Assembly: GCF_014649735.1 (NCBI RefSeq)
Contig: NZ_BMTP01000004.1
Span: forward strand, 434,001 to 498,000
Direction: 5' to 3'
From: Streptomyces lavendofoliae
GTDB taxonomy: Bacteria; Actinomycetota; Actinomycetes; Streptomycetales; Streptomycetaceae
Length of the DNA stretch: 64,000 bases
A program made the translations under genes and the position numbers. Each line of letters starts with the position of its first letter. Positions within the stretch are counted from its first letter, which is position 1. The notes under the pieces were generated by a model that worked only from the letters and a program-made list of their open reading frames with translations, was not told the origin of the DNA and did not search any database. Below, one piece after another: positions 44,270 through 52,568 of the stretch.

Positions 44270-45670
44270 ATGCGTGCCTTCCTTGCAACCTCGATCGGCG
44301 TCGCGTGCTCCGCGGCCCTCGCGCTCCCCGCGAGCGCCGCCCCCGCGACCTCCGTCACCACCTCCGTCTCCATCCCCGCCTCCGCCTCCCTTCCCGCCGA
44401 GGTGGCCGTCCCGGGCTCCACCCAGTCGCTTCCGCTCCGGACGCTGCCCGCCGACCGGGCGACCGGTGCCGCGCTCCAGGGGCTCACCCGGCGGGACGTC
44501 CGCCCCTTCTCACTGGTCGGCGTGGTCTGGGACGACCCGGACGCGGAACTGCACGGCTCCGTCCAGGTCCGTACCCGTGCCTCGGGCACCGGCGCCTGGT
44601 CCGGCTGGCAGTCCGTCGAGACCCACAACGACGACCACGCCGCCGACCCCGGCACGCCCGAACGCGACTCGGGCACGGTCCGCGGCTCCACCGCCCCCCT
44701 GTGGGTCGGCGCCTCGGACGGCGTCGAGGTGCGCGTACGGGCCGAGGCCCCGCGCGCGGGCGCCTCTCCCGCCCCGCTGCCGCGCGGCATGCGCATCGAG
44801 CTGGTCGACCCCGGCGACGAGCCCGCCAGTGAGCCCGCCAGCGAGGACACCGCCCAGGGCCCCGAGATCCCCGAGGGCAACGACACCGGCACCACCTCCG
44901 GCCAGGTCCCCGTCCCGGCCCTGACGCCCGAGGAGTCGGCCGCCTCGGCGGTCAACGCCGAACTCGTGCCGCTCGGCGCGACCGAGATCCCCGAACTCAC
45001 CAAGGAGGAGACGGAGACCGCGTACGCCGACCGGTTCGGCGAGGAGGCCGTGACCGCCAAGCCGTACATCGGGCCCCGCCCCCGCATCGTCACCCGCAAG
45101 GGGTGGGGCGCCGACGAGCGGTTGCGCGAGCGCAACTTCGTCTACACCAAGTCCGTCCAGGTGGCGTTCGTCCACCACAGCGCCACCGGCAACAACTACT
45201 CGTGCAAGCAGGCTCCGTCCGTTCTGCGCAGTATCTACCGCTACCACGTCAAGAGCAGCGGATGGCGTGACTTCGGCTACAACTTCGCCGTCGACAAGTG
45301 CGGAAACATCTACGAAGGCCGTGCGGGAGGCGTGGCCAAGGCGGTGCTGGGCGCCCACACCAGGGGCTTCAACACCAACAGCATGGGCATCGCGGTCCTG
45401 GGCACGTACAGTCAGTCCACCCCGCCCTCGTCGGCGGTGACCGCCGTCGCGCGGCTGACGGCGTGGAAGCTCGGGCTGTACGGAAAGGATCCGCGGGGGA
45501 AGTCCACCCTGACCTCGGGTGGCGGGAACCGGTACAAGAAGGGCGCGAAAGTCAAGCTCAACGCCATCTCCGGGCACCGGGACGGCTTTTCGACGGAGTG
45601 CCCCGGCGCGCGGCTGTACGGCAAGCTCGGCACCGTCCGCAGCGCGGCGGCCAAGTACCAGGGCCGGTGA
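44270..45670 (+). CDS. secreted PGRP-type N-acetylmuramoyl-L-alanine amidase
   Basis: A 466-residue exported cell-wall hydrolase. Residues 1-24 (MRAFLATSIGVACSAALALPASAA) form a signal peptide with an ASAA cleavage site. An immunoglobulin-like region (about 70-180) and an acidic, Pro-rich linker lead to the amidase_2/PGRP domain at about 275-460. That domain has IVTRKGWGADERL, VAFVHHSATGNNYSC (zinc His), YHVKSSGWRDFGYNFAVDKCGNIYEGRAGG, AHTRGFNTNSMGIAVLGTY and ISGHRDGFSTECPG (zinc His and Cys). ATG 44270 has GAGGA 7 nt upstream. It precedes manC by 109 nt. Confidence 0.94.
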   Translation: MRAFLATSIGVACSAALALPASAAPATSVTTSVSIPASASLPAEVAVPGSTQSLPLRTLPADRATGAALQGLTRRDVRPFSLVGVVWDDPDAELHGSVQVRTRASGTGAWSGWQSVETHNDDHAADPGTPERDSGTVRGSTAPLWVGASDGVEVRVRAEAPRAGASPAPLPRGMRIELVDPGDEPASEPASEDTAQGPEIPEGNDTGTTSGQVPVPALTPEESAASAVNAELVPLGATEIPELTKEETETAYADRFGEEAVTAKPYIGPRPRIVTRKGWGADERLRERNFVYTKSVQVAFVHHSATGNNYSCKQAPSVLRSIYRYHVKSSGWRDFGYNFAVDKCGNIYEGRAGGVAKAVLGAHTRGFNTNSMGIAVLGTYSQSTPPSSAVTAVARLTAWKLGLYGKDPRGKSTLTSGGGNRYKKGAKVKLNAISGHRDGFSTECPGARLYGKLGTVRSAAAKYQGR

Positions 45671-45704
45671 CGACGACCGGGACGGCTGTACCGAACGGTC
45701 TGCA

Positions 45705-45738
45705 TACACTGTCCGGTCGTATCGGTCATATGACCGAT
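45705..45738 (+). promoter_or_regulatory. manC promoter -10 and 18-bp perfect palindrome
   Basis: TACACT (45705-45710, preceded by TGC as in an extended -10) would start transcription near 45717. Immediately downstream ATCGGTCATATGACCGAT (45721-45738) is a perfect 18-bp palindrome, placed as expected for a repressor site covering the early transcribed region, 42 nt before the manC start. The factor is unknown. Confidence 0.6.
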
Positions 45739-45779
45739 GTGGCCCATCGACCGGACCCAGCAGGAAGCAGAGACGACAG

Positions 45780-46862
45780 GTGACAGAAGCGATCCTCCTG
45801 GTCGGTGGCAAGGGCACCCGGCTGCGTCCGATGACGGTCAACACACCGAAGCCGATGGTCCCGGCGGCGGGTGTCCCGTTCCTCACGCACCAGCTGGCCC
45901 GCGCGCGGGCGGCGGGCGTCGAGCACATCGTGCTGGCGACCTCGTACCTCGCCGAGGTGTTCGAGCCCTACTTCGGCGACGGGTCGTCGCTCGGCCTGCA
46001 CATCGAGTACGTCACCGAACGCGAGCCGCTCGGCACGGGCGGGGCGATCCGCAACGTCGCCTCCCGGCTGCGCTCCGGGCCGGACGAGCCGGTGCTGATC
46101 TTCAACGGCGACATCCTCACCGGCCTGGACATCCGGGCCCTGGTGGACACCCACGAGACGTCAGGCGCCGACGTCTCGCTCCACCTCACCCGGGTCGAGG
46201 ACCCGCGCGCGTTCGGTCTGGTGCCGACGGACGCCACCGGCCGCGTCACGGCGTTCCTGGAGAAGCCCCAGACGCCCGAGGAGATCGTCACCGACCAGAT
46301 CAACGCCGGTGCGTACGTCTTCCGCCGCTCGGTCATCGACACCATCCCGGCGGGCCGCCCCGTCTCGGTCGAACGCGAGACGTTCCCCGGCCTGCTGGCG
46401 GCGGGCGCCCACCTTCAGGGCATGGTCGACTCCACGTACTGGCTGGACCTCGGCACCCCGCAGGCGTTCGTGCGCGGCTCCGCCGACCTGGTGATGGGCC
46501 GCGCCCCGTCGCCGGCCGTGCCGGGCCGCCGCGGCGACCGGCTGGTCCTCGACGGCGCCTCCGTCGCCGAGGACGCCAAGCTCACGGGCGGCACGGTCAT
46601 CGGCGCCGGTGCGACGGTCGGCGAGGGCGCCCGCGTCGACGGCAGCGCCGTCCTGGACGGCGCGGTGGTCGAAGCCGGCGCGGTGGTCACCGACTCGCTG
46701 ATCGGCCAGGGCGCGCGGGTCGGCGCCCGGACCGTCCTGCACGGCGCGGTCATCGGCGACGGCGCGCACGTGGGCGCCGACAACGAGCTGCGGGACGGCG
46801 TCCGCGTGTGGTGCGGGGCCCGGCTCCCGGACGGCGCGGTCCGCTTCTCGTCCGACCAGTAG
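45780..46862 (+). CDS. manC: mannose-1-phosphate guanylyltransferase (GDP-mannose pyrophosphorylase)
   Basis: A 360-residue sugar-nucleotidyltransferase making GDP-mannose from GTP and mannose-1-phosphate. The N-terminal domain has AILLVGGKGTRLRPMTVNTPKPMVP (residues about 4-28), EPLGTGGAIRNVA and LIFNGDILTGLDI (metal Asp), then VTAFLEKPQTPEEI and NAGAYVFRR. The C-terminal 120 residues are a left-handed beta-helix with hexapeptide repeats (GGTVIGAGATVGEGARVDGS...). This architecture is the eukaryote-like GMPP type. The start is the GTG at 45780. From memory its S. coelicolor counterpart is the manC of the GDP-mannose/O-mannosylation route. A glucose-1-phosphate transferase is the main alternative. 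Confidence 0.88.
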   Translation: MTEAILLVGGKGTRLRPMTVNTPKPMVPAAGVPFLTHQLARARAAGVEHIVLATSYLAEVFEPYFGDGSSLGLHIEYVTEREPLGTGGAIRNVASRLRSGPDEPVLIFNGDILTGLDIRALVDTHETSGADVSLHLTRVEDPRAFGLVPTDATGRVTAFLEKPQTPEEIVTDQINAGAYVFRRSVIDTIPAGRPVSVERETFPGLLAAGAHLQGMVDSTYWLDLGTPQAFVRGSADLVMGRAPSPAVPGRRGDRLVLDGASVAEDAKLTGGTVIGAGATVGEGARVDGSAVLDGAVVEAGAVVTDSLIGQGARVGARTVLHGAVIGDGAHVGADNELRDGVRVWCGARLPDGAVRFSSDQ

Positions 46863-46940
46863 CACCCACGCGCCCCGCCGGCCCGTCCGGCGTGTGCGGG
46901 TCCCGGCGCCGGAGCGGCGGCGCATGGTGGAGGGTGCCGG

Positions 46941-47069
46941 CCCGGCGGGTCCCGGCCTAGGAGCGGCGGCCTGTGCGGCCCGGCTTCGGTGGTTCCCGCC
47001 CCGGCGCGGGCCTCACCCCGGCGGGTCCCGGTCCGGGTAGGGGCCGGCCCGGCGGGTCCCGGTCCGGGT
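46941..47069. repeat. direct repeats of a CCCGGCGGGTCCCGG unit
   Basis: CCCGGCGGGTCCCGG occurs at about 46941, 47017 and 47048, the last two extended to CCCGGCGGGTCCCGGTCCGG(GT). They fill the 300-bp gap between manC and the glycosylase gene. A -10-like TACCCT at 47112-47117 is the only other signal I see in the gap. Confidence 0.7.
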
Positions 47070-47162
47070 CGGTCGTCGGCCCGGAGGGCGGCGGCGCGTG
47101 CGGGGGCTTACCCTCGTAGGACCCCGACAGGGGCAGCCCCCGACTCCGAGGACCGTACTTCC

Positions 47163-48173
47163 GTGGCAGGCCGTTACGCCCCGCGCCCGACCCGCACCAG
47201 CGTGCGCGGCGGGCACGTCGCCATACCCGCCGCCCGGTCGGCCCCGGCCGCTCCGGCCGCCTCCGTCACGCCGCGCACCCGGACCTGGACGCCCCCGTTC
47301 CCGCTGGACCTCGGGCTCGTCCTGGGGCCGCTGCGGCGCGGCCCGGCCGATCCCACGTTCCGCACGGCGCCCGACGGCTCCGTGTGGCGCACCAGCCGTA
47401 CCCCGGCGGGCCCCGGCACGCTCCGGGTGGCGGCCGGCGGCGGAACCGTCCGGGCGGAGGCGTGGGGCGCCGGCGCGGAGTGGCTCCTGGACCGGCTCCC
47501 GGCGCTCCTGGGCGCGGAGGACGACCCGTCCGCGTTCACCCCGCGCCACCGGCTGCTGGCCGTCACGGAGCGGCGCCGCCCGGGGCTGCGGCTGACCCGC
47601 ACCGGGCTGGTGATGGAGTCGCTGATCCCCTCGATCCTGGAGCAGAAGGTCACGACGGACGAGGCGTACCGGGCGTGGCGGCTGCTCGTGCGCCGGTTCG
47701 GCGAGCCGGCACCGGGCCCGGACGACCGCTTGTACGTGGTGCCCGAGCCGCGCACCTGGGCGCTGATCCCGTCCTGGGAGTGGCACCGCGCGGGCGTGGA
47801 CGCCAAGCGCTCCGACACGGTCATGCGCGCCGTGCGGGTGGCCCGCCGCCTGGAGGAGGCCGCCGCGATGGAGCCCGAGCAGGCCCGGCGGCGCCTCGAA
47901 CTCGTCCCGGGCATCGGCCCCTGGACGTCCGCCGAGACCGTCCAGCGGAGCAACGGCGCCCCGGACGCGGTCACCACCGGCGACTACCACCTGCCGAGCA
48001 TCGTCGGCCACGCCCTGGCCGGGCACCGGGACGCCGACGACGACGAGATGCTGGAACTCCTGGCCCCCTACGCGGGCCAGCGCCACCGCGCCGCCCGCCT
48101 CATCCTCCTCAGCGGCCGCATCCCGCCCCGCCACGGCCCCCGGTTCACCCCCGGCGACATCGCGGCGCTCTGA
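47163..48173 (+). CDS. AlkA-like HhH-GPD DNA glycosylase (3-methyladenine type)
   Basis: A 336-residue base-excision repair enzyme. A Pro/Arg-rich N-terminus is followed by an AlkA_N-like domain and an HhH-GPD core: MESLIPSILEQKVTTDEAYRAWRLLVRRFG (residues about 152-181), then RRRLELVPGIGPWTSAETVQRSNGAPDAVTTGDYHLP. The hairpin is LVPGIGPWT and the catalytic Asp lies in TTGDYHLP (about residue 276). The family excises alkylated purines. The start is the GTG at 47163 with GAGGA 10 nt upstream. It has no functional link to its neighbours that I can see. Confidence 0.88.
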   Translation: MAGRYAPRPTRTSVRGGHVAIPAARSAPAAPAASVTPRTRTWTPPFPLDLGLVLGPLRRGPADPTFRTAPDGSVWRTSRTPAGPGTLRVAAGGGTVRAEAWGAGAEWLLDRLPALLGAEDDPSAFTPRHRLLAVTERRRPGLRLTRTGLVMESLIPSILEQKVTTDEAYRAWRLLVRRFGEPAPGPDDRLYVVPEPRTWALIPSWEWHRAGVDAKRSDTVMRAVRVARRLEEAAAMEPEQARRRLELVPGIGPWTSAETVQRSNGAPDAVTTGDYHLPSIVGHALAGHRDADDDEMLELLAPYAGQRHRAARLILLSGRIPPRHGPRFTPGDIAAL

Positions 48174-48217
48174 CCGGCCGGCCGCCCCCGTACCGGCACA
48201 GCGCCGTCAGGGCGAGG

Positions 48218-49522
48218 TCACCGCACCTCGACGAAACCGGCCGCCTCGCGCGCCGGCCTCGGCCCCGGCACGCCCGCCGGCCGCCCGACCGCCACCGCGC
48301 CCATGGGGTCCCAGTGCGCCGGCAGGTCCAGCACGTCCCGTACGACGTCCCGGCAGAACATCGTCGACGACACCCACGCCGACCCCAGCCGCTCACCGGC
48401 CAGGGCCACCAGGAAGTTCTGTACGCCGGCCCCGGCCGCGACCACGAACATCTCCCGCTCCGCCGCGTCCCGCCGCGCGTCCCCGTAGTGGTGCGAACCG
48501 TCCATGACCAGGCACGGCACCACCAGGTACGGCGCGCGCCGCAGGACGTCCCCGCGGCGCACCCGGCGCGCGACGGCGTCCTCGCCGAACCCGTCGGCCC
48601 GCAGGTCCGCGACCCACGCGTCGCGCATCGCGTCCAGCAGCCGCACCCGCGACCCCGCCGACTCCAGCAGCACGAACCGCCACGGCGTGGTGTGGTGCGG
48701 CGCGGGCGCCGTCAGCGCGGCCGCCACCGCCCGTCGCACCGCGCCGGGGTCCACGGGGTCGTCCGTGAACTCCCGCACCGTGCGCCGCAGCGTGACCGCC
48801 TCCCGCACCGCCTCCGACGTGCCGAGCCGGAACATGTCGTCCGCCGCGTCCCGCACCAGCGCTCGGGCGCCCCGGTCGGCGTCCCCGGAGACGACCAGGT
48901 GCGCGAGGCCCCGCACCACCGCGACCGGCAGCCCGGCCGCCTTGCCCTTCACCAGGTCCCCGGCGGCGGCCAGCTCGTCCGCGCCGGCGACCACGGTGGC
49001 CACCAGCGGGTTGCCGTACGTGTCCGTGCCGCCGCGCAGGTCGTCCAGGACGCGCACCCCGGCCGCGCCGATCGCCACATCGGTGACCCCGCTGCGCCAG
49101 GGCCGCCCGGAGGTGTCCGTGACCACGACACCGACGTCCACGCCGAGCGTGTCCCGCAGTCCGTCCCGGATCGCCCGCGCGGACGCGTCGGGGTCCTCCG
49201 GCAGCAACAGCACCGTCCCCGCCGGGGTGTTGGACGCGTCGACCCCGGCCGCGGCCATGACCAGGCCCTGACGGTTCTCGACGATGCGCAGCGGGCCGCG
49301 CCGCGCCACCACCCGTACCGTCTCCGCGTCGATCGCCGCCTCGCGGTCGCCCGCCGCGACGATCCGGCCCTCCGCCTTGCTGACGATCTTGGAGGTGACG
49401 AGCAGCACGTCACCGTCGGCCAGCCCCGGTTCGGTGGCGGCGATCAGCTTGGCGAGGTCGTCCCCGGGCCGCACCTCCGGCAGCCCCGGCAGCGCCCAGA
49501 CCCGGTACGAGGGGGTCGTCAC
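48218..49522 (-). CDS. fbiB: coenzyme F420:L-glutamate ligase FbiB (CofE plus nitroreductase-like domain)
   Basis: A 434-residue two-domain enzyme. The N-terminal CofE domain (about 1-235) adds L-glutamate residues to F420-0; it has [51 protein letters not shown] and [21 protein letters not shown] (metal Asp). The C-terminal nitroreductase-like FMN domain (about 240-434) has [38 protein letters not shown] and [25 protein letters not shown]. It is thought to reduce dehydro-F420 and assist polyglutamylation. GTG 49522 overlaps the fbiA stop by 4 nt. Confidence 0.96.
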   Translation of the reverse strand: MTTPSYRVWALPGLPEVRPGDDLAKLIAATEPGLADGDVLLVTSKIVSKAEGRIVAAGDREAAIDAETVRVVARRGPLRIVENRQGLVMAAAGVDASNTPAGTVLLLPEDPDASARAIRDGLRDTLGVDVGVVVTDTSGRPWRSGVTDVAIGAAGVRVLDDLRGGTDTYGNPLVATVVAGADELAAAGDLVKGKAAGLPVAVVRGLAHLVVSGDADRGARALVRDAADDMFRLGTSEAVREAVTLRRTVREFTDDPVDPGAVRRAVAAALTAPAPHHTTPWRFVLLESAGSRVRLLDAMRDAWVADLRADGFGEDAVARRVRRGDVLRRAPYLVVPCLVMDGSHHYGDARRDAAEREMFVVAAGAGVQNFLVALAGERLGSAWVSSTMFCRDVVRDVLDLPAHWDPMGAVAVGRPAGVPGPRPAREAAGFVEVR

Positions 49523-50475
49523 GCGCGTACCTCCTCGGCGAGGGCCAGCGCCTCGCGCGCCATCGCCGCCGCGGCCTCCACGTCGGTCATCATCAGCGGC
49601 ACCGCCCGGCACCGGATGCCGGCCGTCTCGACCTCGCCGACCGTGTCCGCGTCGGTCGTGTCGACGAGCCAGCCGTCCAGCAGCCCGGAGCCGTAGTGCC
49701 GGGCGACCGCCGAGGCCGTGGACTCGACGCCCACCGCGGCGAGCACCTTGTCGGCCATGCCGCGCACCGGGGCGTTCCCGACGATGGGGGACAGGCCGAC
49801 GACCGGCACGCCCGCGTCGGCGATCGCCTCCCGGATGCCGGGCACGGCGAGGATGGTGCCGATGGACACCACCGGGTTGGACGGCGGGAACAGTACGACG
49901 TCGGCCTCGCCGATGGCCTCCAGCACGCCGGGCGCGGGGGCGGCCCGCTCGGCGCCGACCGGCACCACCGCCTGCGCGTCCACGGAGGCGCGCAGCTTGA
50001 CCCAGTACTCCTGGAAGTGGACGGCCCTGCGCTCGCCGTCCAGCTCGATGGCGACGTGCGTCTCGACCCGGTCGTCGGACATGGGCAGCAGCCGCACGCC
50101 CGGCTTCCAGCGGGCGCACAGCGCCTCGGTGACGGCGCTCAGCGGGTAGCCGGCGCCCAGCATCTGGGTGCGGACGATGTGGGTGGCGAAATCGCGGTCG
50201 CCGAGCCCGAACCACTCGGGCCCCACTCCGTACGCCGCCAGCTCGCCCTTGACGTGGAAGGTCTCGTCGGCCCGCCCCCAGCCCCGCTCCTCGTCGATGC
50301 CCCCGCCCAGGGTGTACATCACGGTGTCGAGGTCGGGGCAGACCTTCAGCCCGAACAGATGGATGTCATCACCGGTGTTGCCGATGACCGTGATGTCCGC
50401 GTCGGGCGCGGCCCGCTTGAGGCCGCGCAGAAAACGGGCACCGCCGATGCCGCCGGCCAGAACCACAATGCGCAT
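49519..50475 (-). CDS. fbiA: phospho-lactate/phosphoenolpyruvyl transferase of F420 synthesis
   Basis: A 318-residue CofD-family enzyme. It transfers the phospho-lactyl or phosphoenolpyruvyl moiety from its guanylylated carrier to the deazaflavin FO, giving F420-0 or dehydro-F420-0. It has the nucleotide-binding start [86 protein letters not shown] and [18 protein letters not shown]. The ATG at 50475 was preferred over a GTG at 50481. No ribosome-binding site is seen; a -10-like CAGACT ends 6 nt upstream of the ATG. It is followed by fbiB with overlap. Confidence 0.96.
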   Translation of the reverse strand: MRIVVLAGGIGGARFLRGLKRAAPDADITVIGNTGDDIHLFGLKVCPDLDTVMYTLGGGIDEERGWGRADETFHVKGELAAYGVGPEWFGLGDRDFATHIVRTQMLGAGYPLSAVTEALCARWKPGVRLLPMSDDRVETHVAIELDGERRAVHFQEYWVKLRASVDAQAVVPVGAERAAPAPGVLEAIGEADVVLFPPSNPVVSIGTILAVPGIREAIADAGVPVVGLSPIVGNAPVRGMADKVLAAVGVESTASAVARHYGSGLLDGWLVDTTDADTVGEVETAGIRCRAVPLMMTDVEAAAAMAREALALAEEVRA

Positions 50476-50540
50476 GGGCACAGTCTGTCAGCCGATGGCC
50501 GCTCGCTCCGAGGCGGTCAGCCGGTCAGCCGGTCAGGCGG

Positions 50541-51047
50541 TCAGGCGGTGACGGCGGCGTCCCGGCTCTCGGGCGCGGAGCAGGCGCTGGGGTGCATCGG
50601 CATGTCGGTGAGGCCGGGGTAGTACACGTGCAGGCTGACGGCCGGTTCGAGTGAGTCGTTGACCACGTCGTGCGCGTATCCCGGGGCGAAGACGCGCTGC
50701 GCGCCGGCGGTGAGCGCACGCGCGCCCTTTTCCGTACGTTCCGTCAGTTCGCCCTGCAAGACGGTCAGTACGCCGGAGGACTCGCCGTGATCATGCATAC
50801 CTGCGCCCTGACCGGGCACCCAGGACAGCAGCCAGACTTCGTAGCCGGGTCCGGTGCGCAGCCGGTGGTACCAGCGGGTGGTGGCGTCGTACTCGACGAG
50901 GTGGGCCCACTGCGACCTGTCGGCGGCGATGGCGCGGGCCAGGCCGGCGAACTCGGCCACGGTGGAGGGGTGCTCCTTGGCGGGCTGGAGAAGGTGCTGT
51001 ACGGCGAGGATGTCGCCGGCGATCTGGAGGTCGCTGTCGCTGTTCAT
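50541..51047 (-). CDS. cysteine dioxygenase
   Basis: A 168-residue thiol dioxygenase oxidising L-cysteine with oxygen to cysteine sulfinate. The cupin iron ligands are His85 and His87 in GMHDHGESSG and His126 in GYAHDVVND. WYHRLRTG holds the substrate carboxylate-binding Arg, and the HVYYPGL motif carries the conserved His140 and Tyr142. There is no Cys for the Cys-Tyr cross-link in the usual place, as in many bacterial forms. ATG 51047 has GAGGAA about 12 nt upstream. The start codon's G and codons 2-6 are perfectly complementary to the Cys codons of an upstream leader ORF (51153-51266). The gene is divergent from whiB. Confidence 0.94.
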   Translation of the reverse strand: MNSDSDLQIAGDILAVQHLLQPAKEHPSTVAEFAGLARAIAADRSQWAHLVEYDATTRWYHRLRTGPGYEVWLLSWVPGQGAGMHDHGESSGVLTVLQGELTERTEKGARALTAGAQRVFAPGYAHDVVNDSLEPAVSLHVYYPGLTDMPMHPSACSAPESRDAAVTA

Positions 51048-51178
51048 GGGATGCGGGGGTTCCTCGAGAGAAACGGGTCCGGAAACCGGAAGCGGTGCAC
51101 GCGGGAAGGGCCGAGCCGGGACGCTGGGGGGAGACGCTGGAGCGCTAGGGCATCAACAGCTGGAACAGCGACAGCGAC
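51030..51178 (-). promoter_or_regulatory. 16-nt complementary arms: leader-peptide Cys codons and cysteine dioxygenase start
   Basis: On the minus-strand transcript GTCGCTGTCGCTGTTC (51178-51163, inside the leader ORF's Cys codons) is perfectly complementary to GAACAGCGACAGCGAC (51045-51030, the G of the dioxygenase AUG plus codons 2-6). The arms are separated by 117 nt. A stem here would block dioxygenase initiation. Between the arms a small TCCGG-TTT-CCGGA hairpin lies just upstream of the GAGGAA site. Confidence 0.7.
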
Positions 51179-51266
51179 AGCGGCAGCGACAGAGCGGCTG
51201 GAGAGCCCGGGCAGCGCTCAGGGACCCACGGGCGTGGGTCGCGAGGAGCGCTGTGGTCGCTGGCAT
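51153..51266 (-). CDS. cysteine-rich leader peptide (uORF) of the cysteine dioxygenase gene
   Basis: A 37-codon ORF read from ATG 51266 to TGA 51155-51153: MPATTALLATHARGSLSAAR, then ALQPL and [12 protein letters not shown]. Six of the last twelve residues are Cys, and five of the six codons are TGT, the less favoured Cys codon in such GC-rich genomes. No Shine-Dalgarno precedes the ATG. Instead a promoter (51274-51302) puts the transcript start at the ATG, so it should be leaderless. The Cys codons are complementary to the start of the dioxygenase gene 105 nt downstream. Short leaderless polycysteine ORFs are known cysteine-responsive attenuators in mycobacteria. Expression and function here are inferred. 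Confidence 0.75.
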   Translation of the reverse strand: MPATTALLATHARGSLSAARALQPLCRCRCRCRCSSC

Positions 51267-51273
51267 GCAATCA

Positions 51274-51302
51274 AAGGTGACCGGCTCGATTCCGTATGTC
51301 AA
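51274..51302 (-). promoter_or_regulatory. promoter for the leaderless leader peptide and cysteine dioxygenase
   Basis: On the minus strand TTGACA (51302-51297), a 17-bp spacer and CACCTT (51279-51274) form a good housekeeping-type promoter. The -10 ends 7 nt before the leader ATG at 51266, so transcription should begin at or within a base of that A. Confidence 0.75.
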
Positions 51303-51625
51303 CCCAATGCCCGATTTGGCGGCAATGTTTCACCTCATCCGGTTGCTCCGTCCGGAGAAAGGTTTGTGCTGCCGGGAGCCCGGACACATGCCGCAGCAAC
51401 CACCGGCGCAAACGTCGTCGCAGTCCCGTGATCCGACTGTGATCCGGATCGCTTCACCGGCTCGATCGCAACAAGATCGAAGTGGTGGACGTCCTCCCTT
51501 GGAGAGCGGCGAGAGGGAGGGTGCCGACGGGGCGGCGGCGCGTGTCTCATTTTTGCTGATTTGAACACTTTCCGCATAACCTTGGTTCCGCAGAGTGAAT
51601 ACCGGGCCCAATAGCAGATCCCGGC

Positions 51626-51655
51626 TTGACTGGCCCGGAGCACCGCACTTGTAAT
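51626..51655 (+). promoter_or_regulatory. whiB: candidate whiB promoter
   Basis: TTGACT (51626-51631), an 18-bp spacer and TGTAAT (51650-51655) would start transcription near 51662, about 70 nt before the whiB ATG. The gap 51303-51625 is relatively AT-rich around 51540-51590. It contains a weak CCTCCCT/AGGGAGG inverted repeat (51493-51520) and no other gene I can support. Confidence 0.6.
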
Positions 51656-51731
51656 TTCACTCGTGTCGTTCGGCCGAAAAATTCGACAAACGGCCACCAC
51701 ACGGGGACGCAAAGACCGACGAGGGGCGCAC

Positions 51732-51995
51732 ATGACCGAGTTGTTCCAGGAACTGCTGGTCGAGGACGCGGATGAAGAACTGGGCTGGCAGGAGCGCGCG
51801 TTGTGCGCCCAGACCGATCCGGAGTCCTTCTTCCCCGAGAAGGGCGGCTCCACTCGCGAGGCCAAGAAGGTCTGCCTCGCCTGCGAAGTCCGTTCGGAAT
51901 GCCTCGAATACGCGCTCGCCAATGATGAGAGATTCGGAATTTGGGGCGGGCTGTCGGAGCGTGAGCGCCGCCGGCTGAAAAAGGCCGCCGTCTGA
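51732..51995 (+). CDS. whiB: developmental regulator WhiB
   Basis: An 87-residue WhiB-like iron-sulfur regulator, to my recollection essentially the canonical WhiB needed for sporulation septation in Streptomyces, where it works with WhiA. The four cluster ligands are Cys25, Cys48, Cys51 and Cys57 (C-x22-C-x2-C-x5-C), followed by the GIWGG turn (69-73) and the basic tail ERERRRLKKAA. Both the 87-residue length and the start MTELFQELLVEDADEELGW fit WhiB itself rather than another Wbl protein. ATG 51732 has GAGGGG 5 nt upstream. Cysteine dioxygenase is divergent upstream. Confidence 0.95.
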   Translation: MTELFQELLVEDADEELGWQERALCAQTDPESFFPEKGGSTREAKKVCLACEVRSECLEYALANDERFGIWGGLSERERRRLKKAAV

Positions 51996-52568
51996 CGGCG
52001 TCGGCCACCGCCGCGCTCCACCCCCGGCCCCGGCCCCGGCTCTCCGCGCGGTCACCCCGCGCCCACCCGCCGCCAGGCCCGCGCACCGCGCCCTCGGGGC
52101 GACGGCCTCCGCGCACCCGCCCGCCGTCGGGCGTCGCGTGGCCACCCCGCCGGTCCGGCGGCCGACCGCCGCCCGGCCCGCCTGCCGCGCCCGCCGGCGC
52201 CACGATCCCGCGGTGCGTGCCGCACGGCGACCCCAGCGCCCGGGCCCCGGGCCGCACCGGCGCCCAGCGGCCACCTCGCGCCACCCGGCGCGCGCACCGG
52301 CCCGGACGGCCACGCACCGGTGCCTGCGGCGCCGGCTCGCGCCCCACTCGGTCGGCCCCTCCCCGGGGCGGCGCATCGGGGGCGCGTTCGGTCGGCGACC
52401 GGTGCCGGCCGGCCAAACCACGCACACGCGCACGTAAAGAACGGGCCACCGTGGGCGCTCTGTCCACAGGCGGCGGAACGGCGACGTGCCAGCCATTAGT
52501 GTGGGCCTCCGTCCGAGACGCTCCGACGCCCCCCGCGGGCGACCCCCGGCCGGAGGGCCCGTAACCCG
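51996..52568. other. 573-bp GC-rich intergenic region between whiB and the GT2 gene
   Basis: This region has no ORF with a credible start and codon bias; long frames through it are GC-driven. The last 130 bp become more mixed, with ACGCACACGCGCACGTAAAG near 52425 and CCATTAGTGTGGG at 52493-52505. The latter contains a -10-like element that may serve the downstream gene. I see no strong terminator directly after whiB. Confidence 0.5.

Noticed and set aside
51630..51670. A BldD-like half-site (AGTGA) upstream of whiB.
   Set aside because: Only one half-site matches; the paired TCAC arm at the right distance is missing, so I do not annotate an operator.
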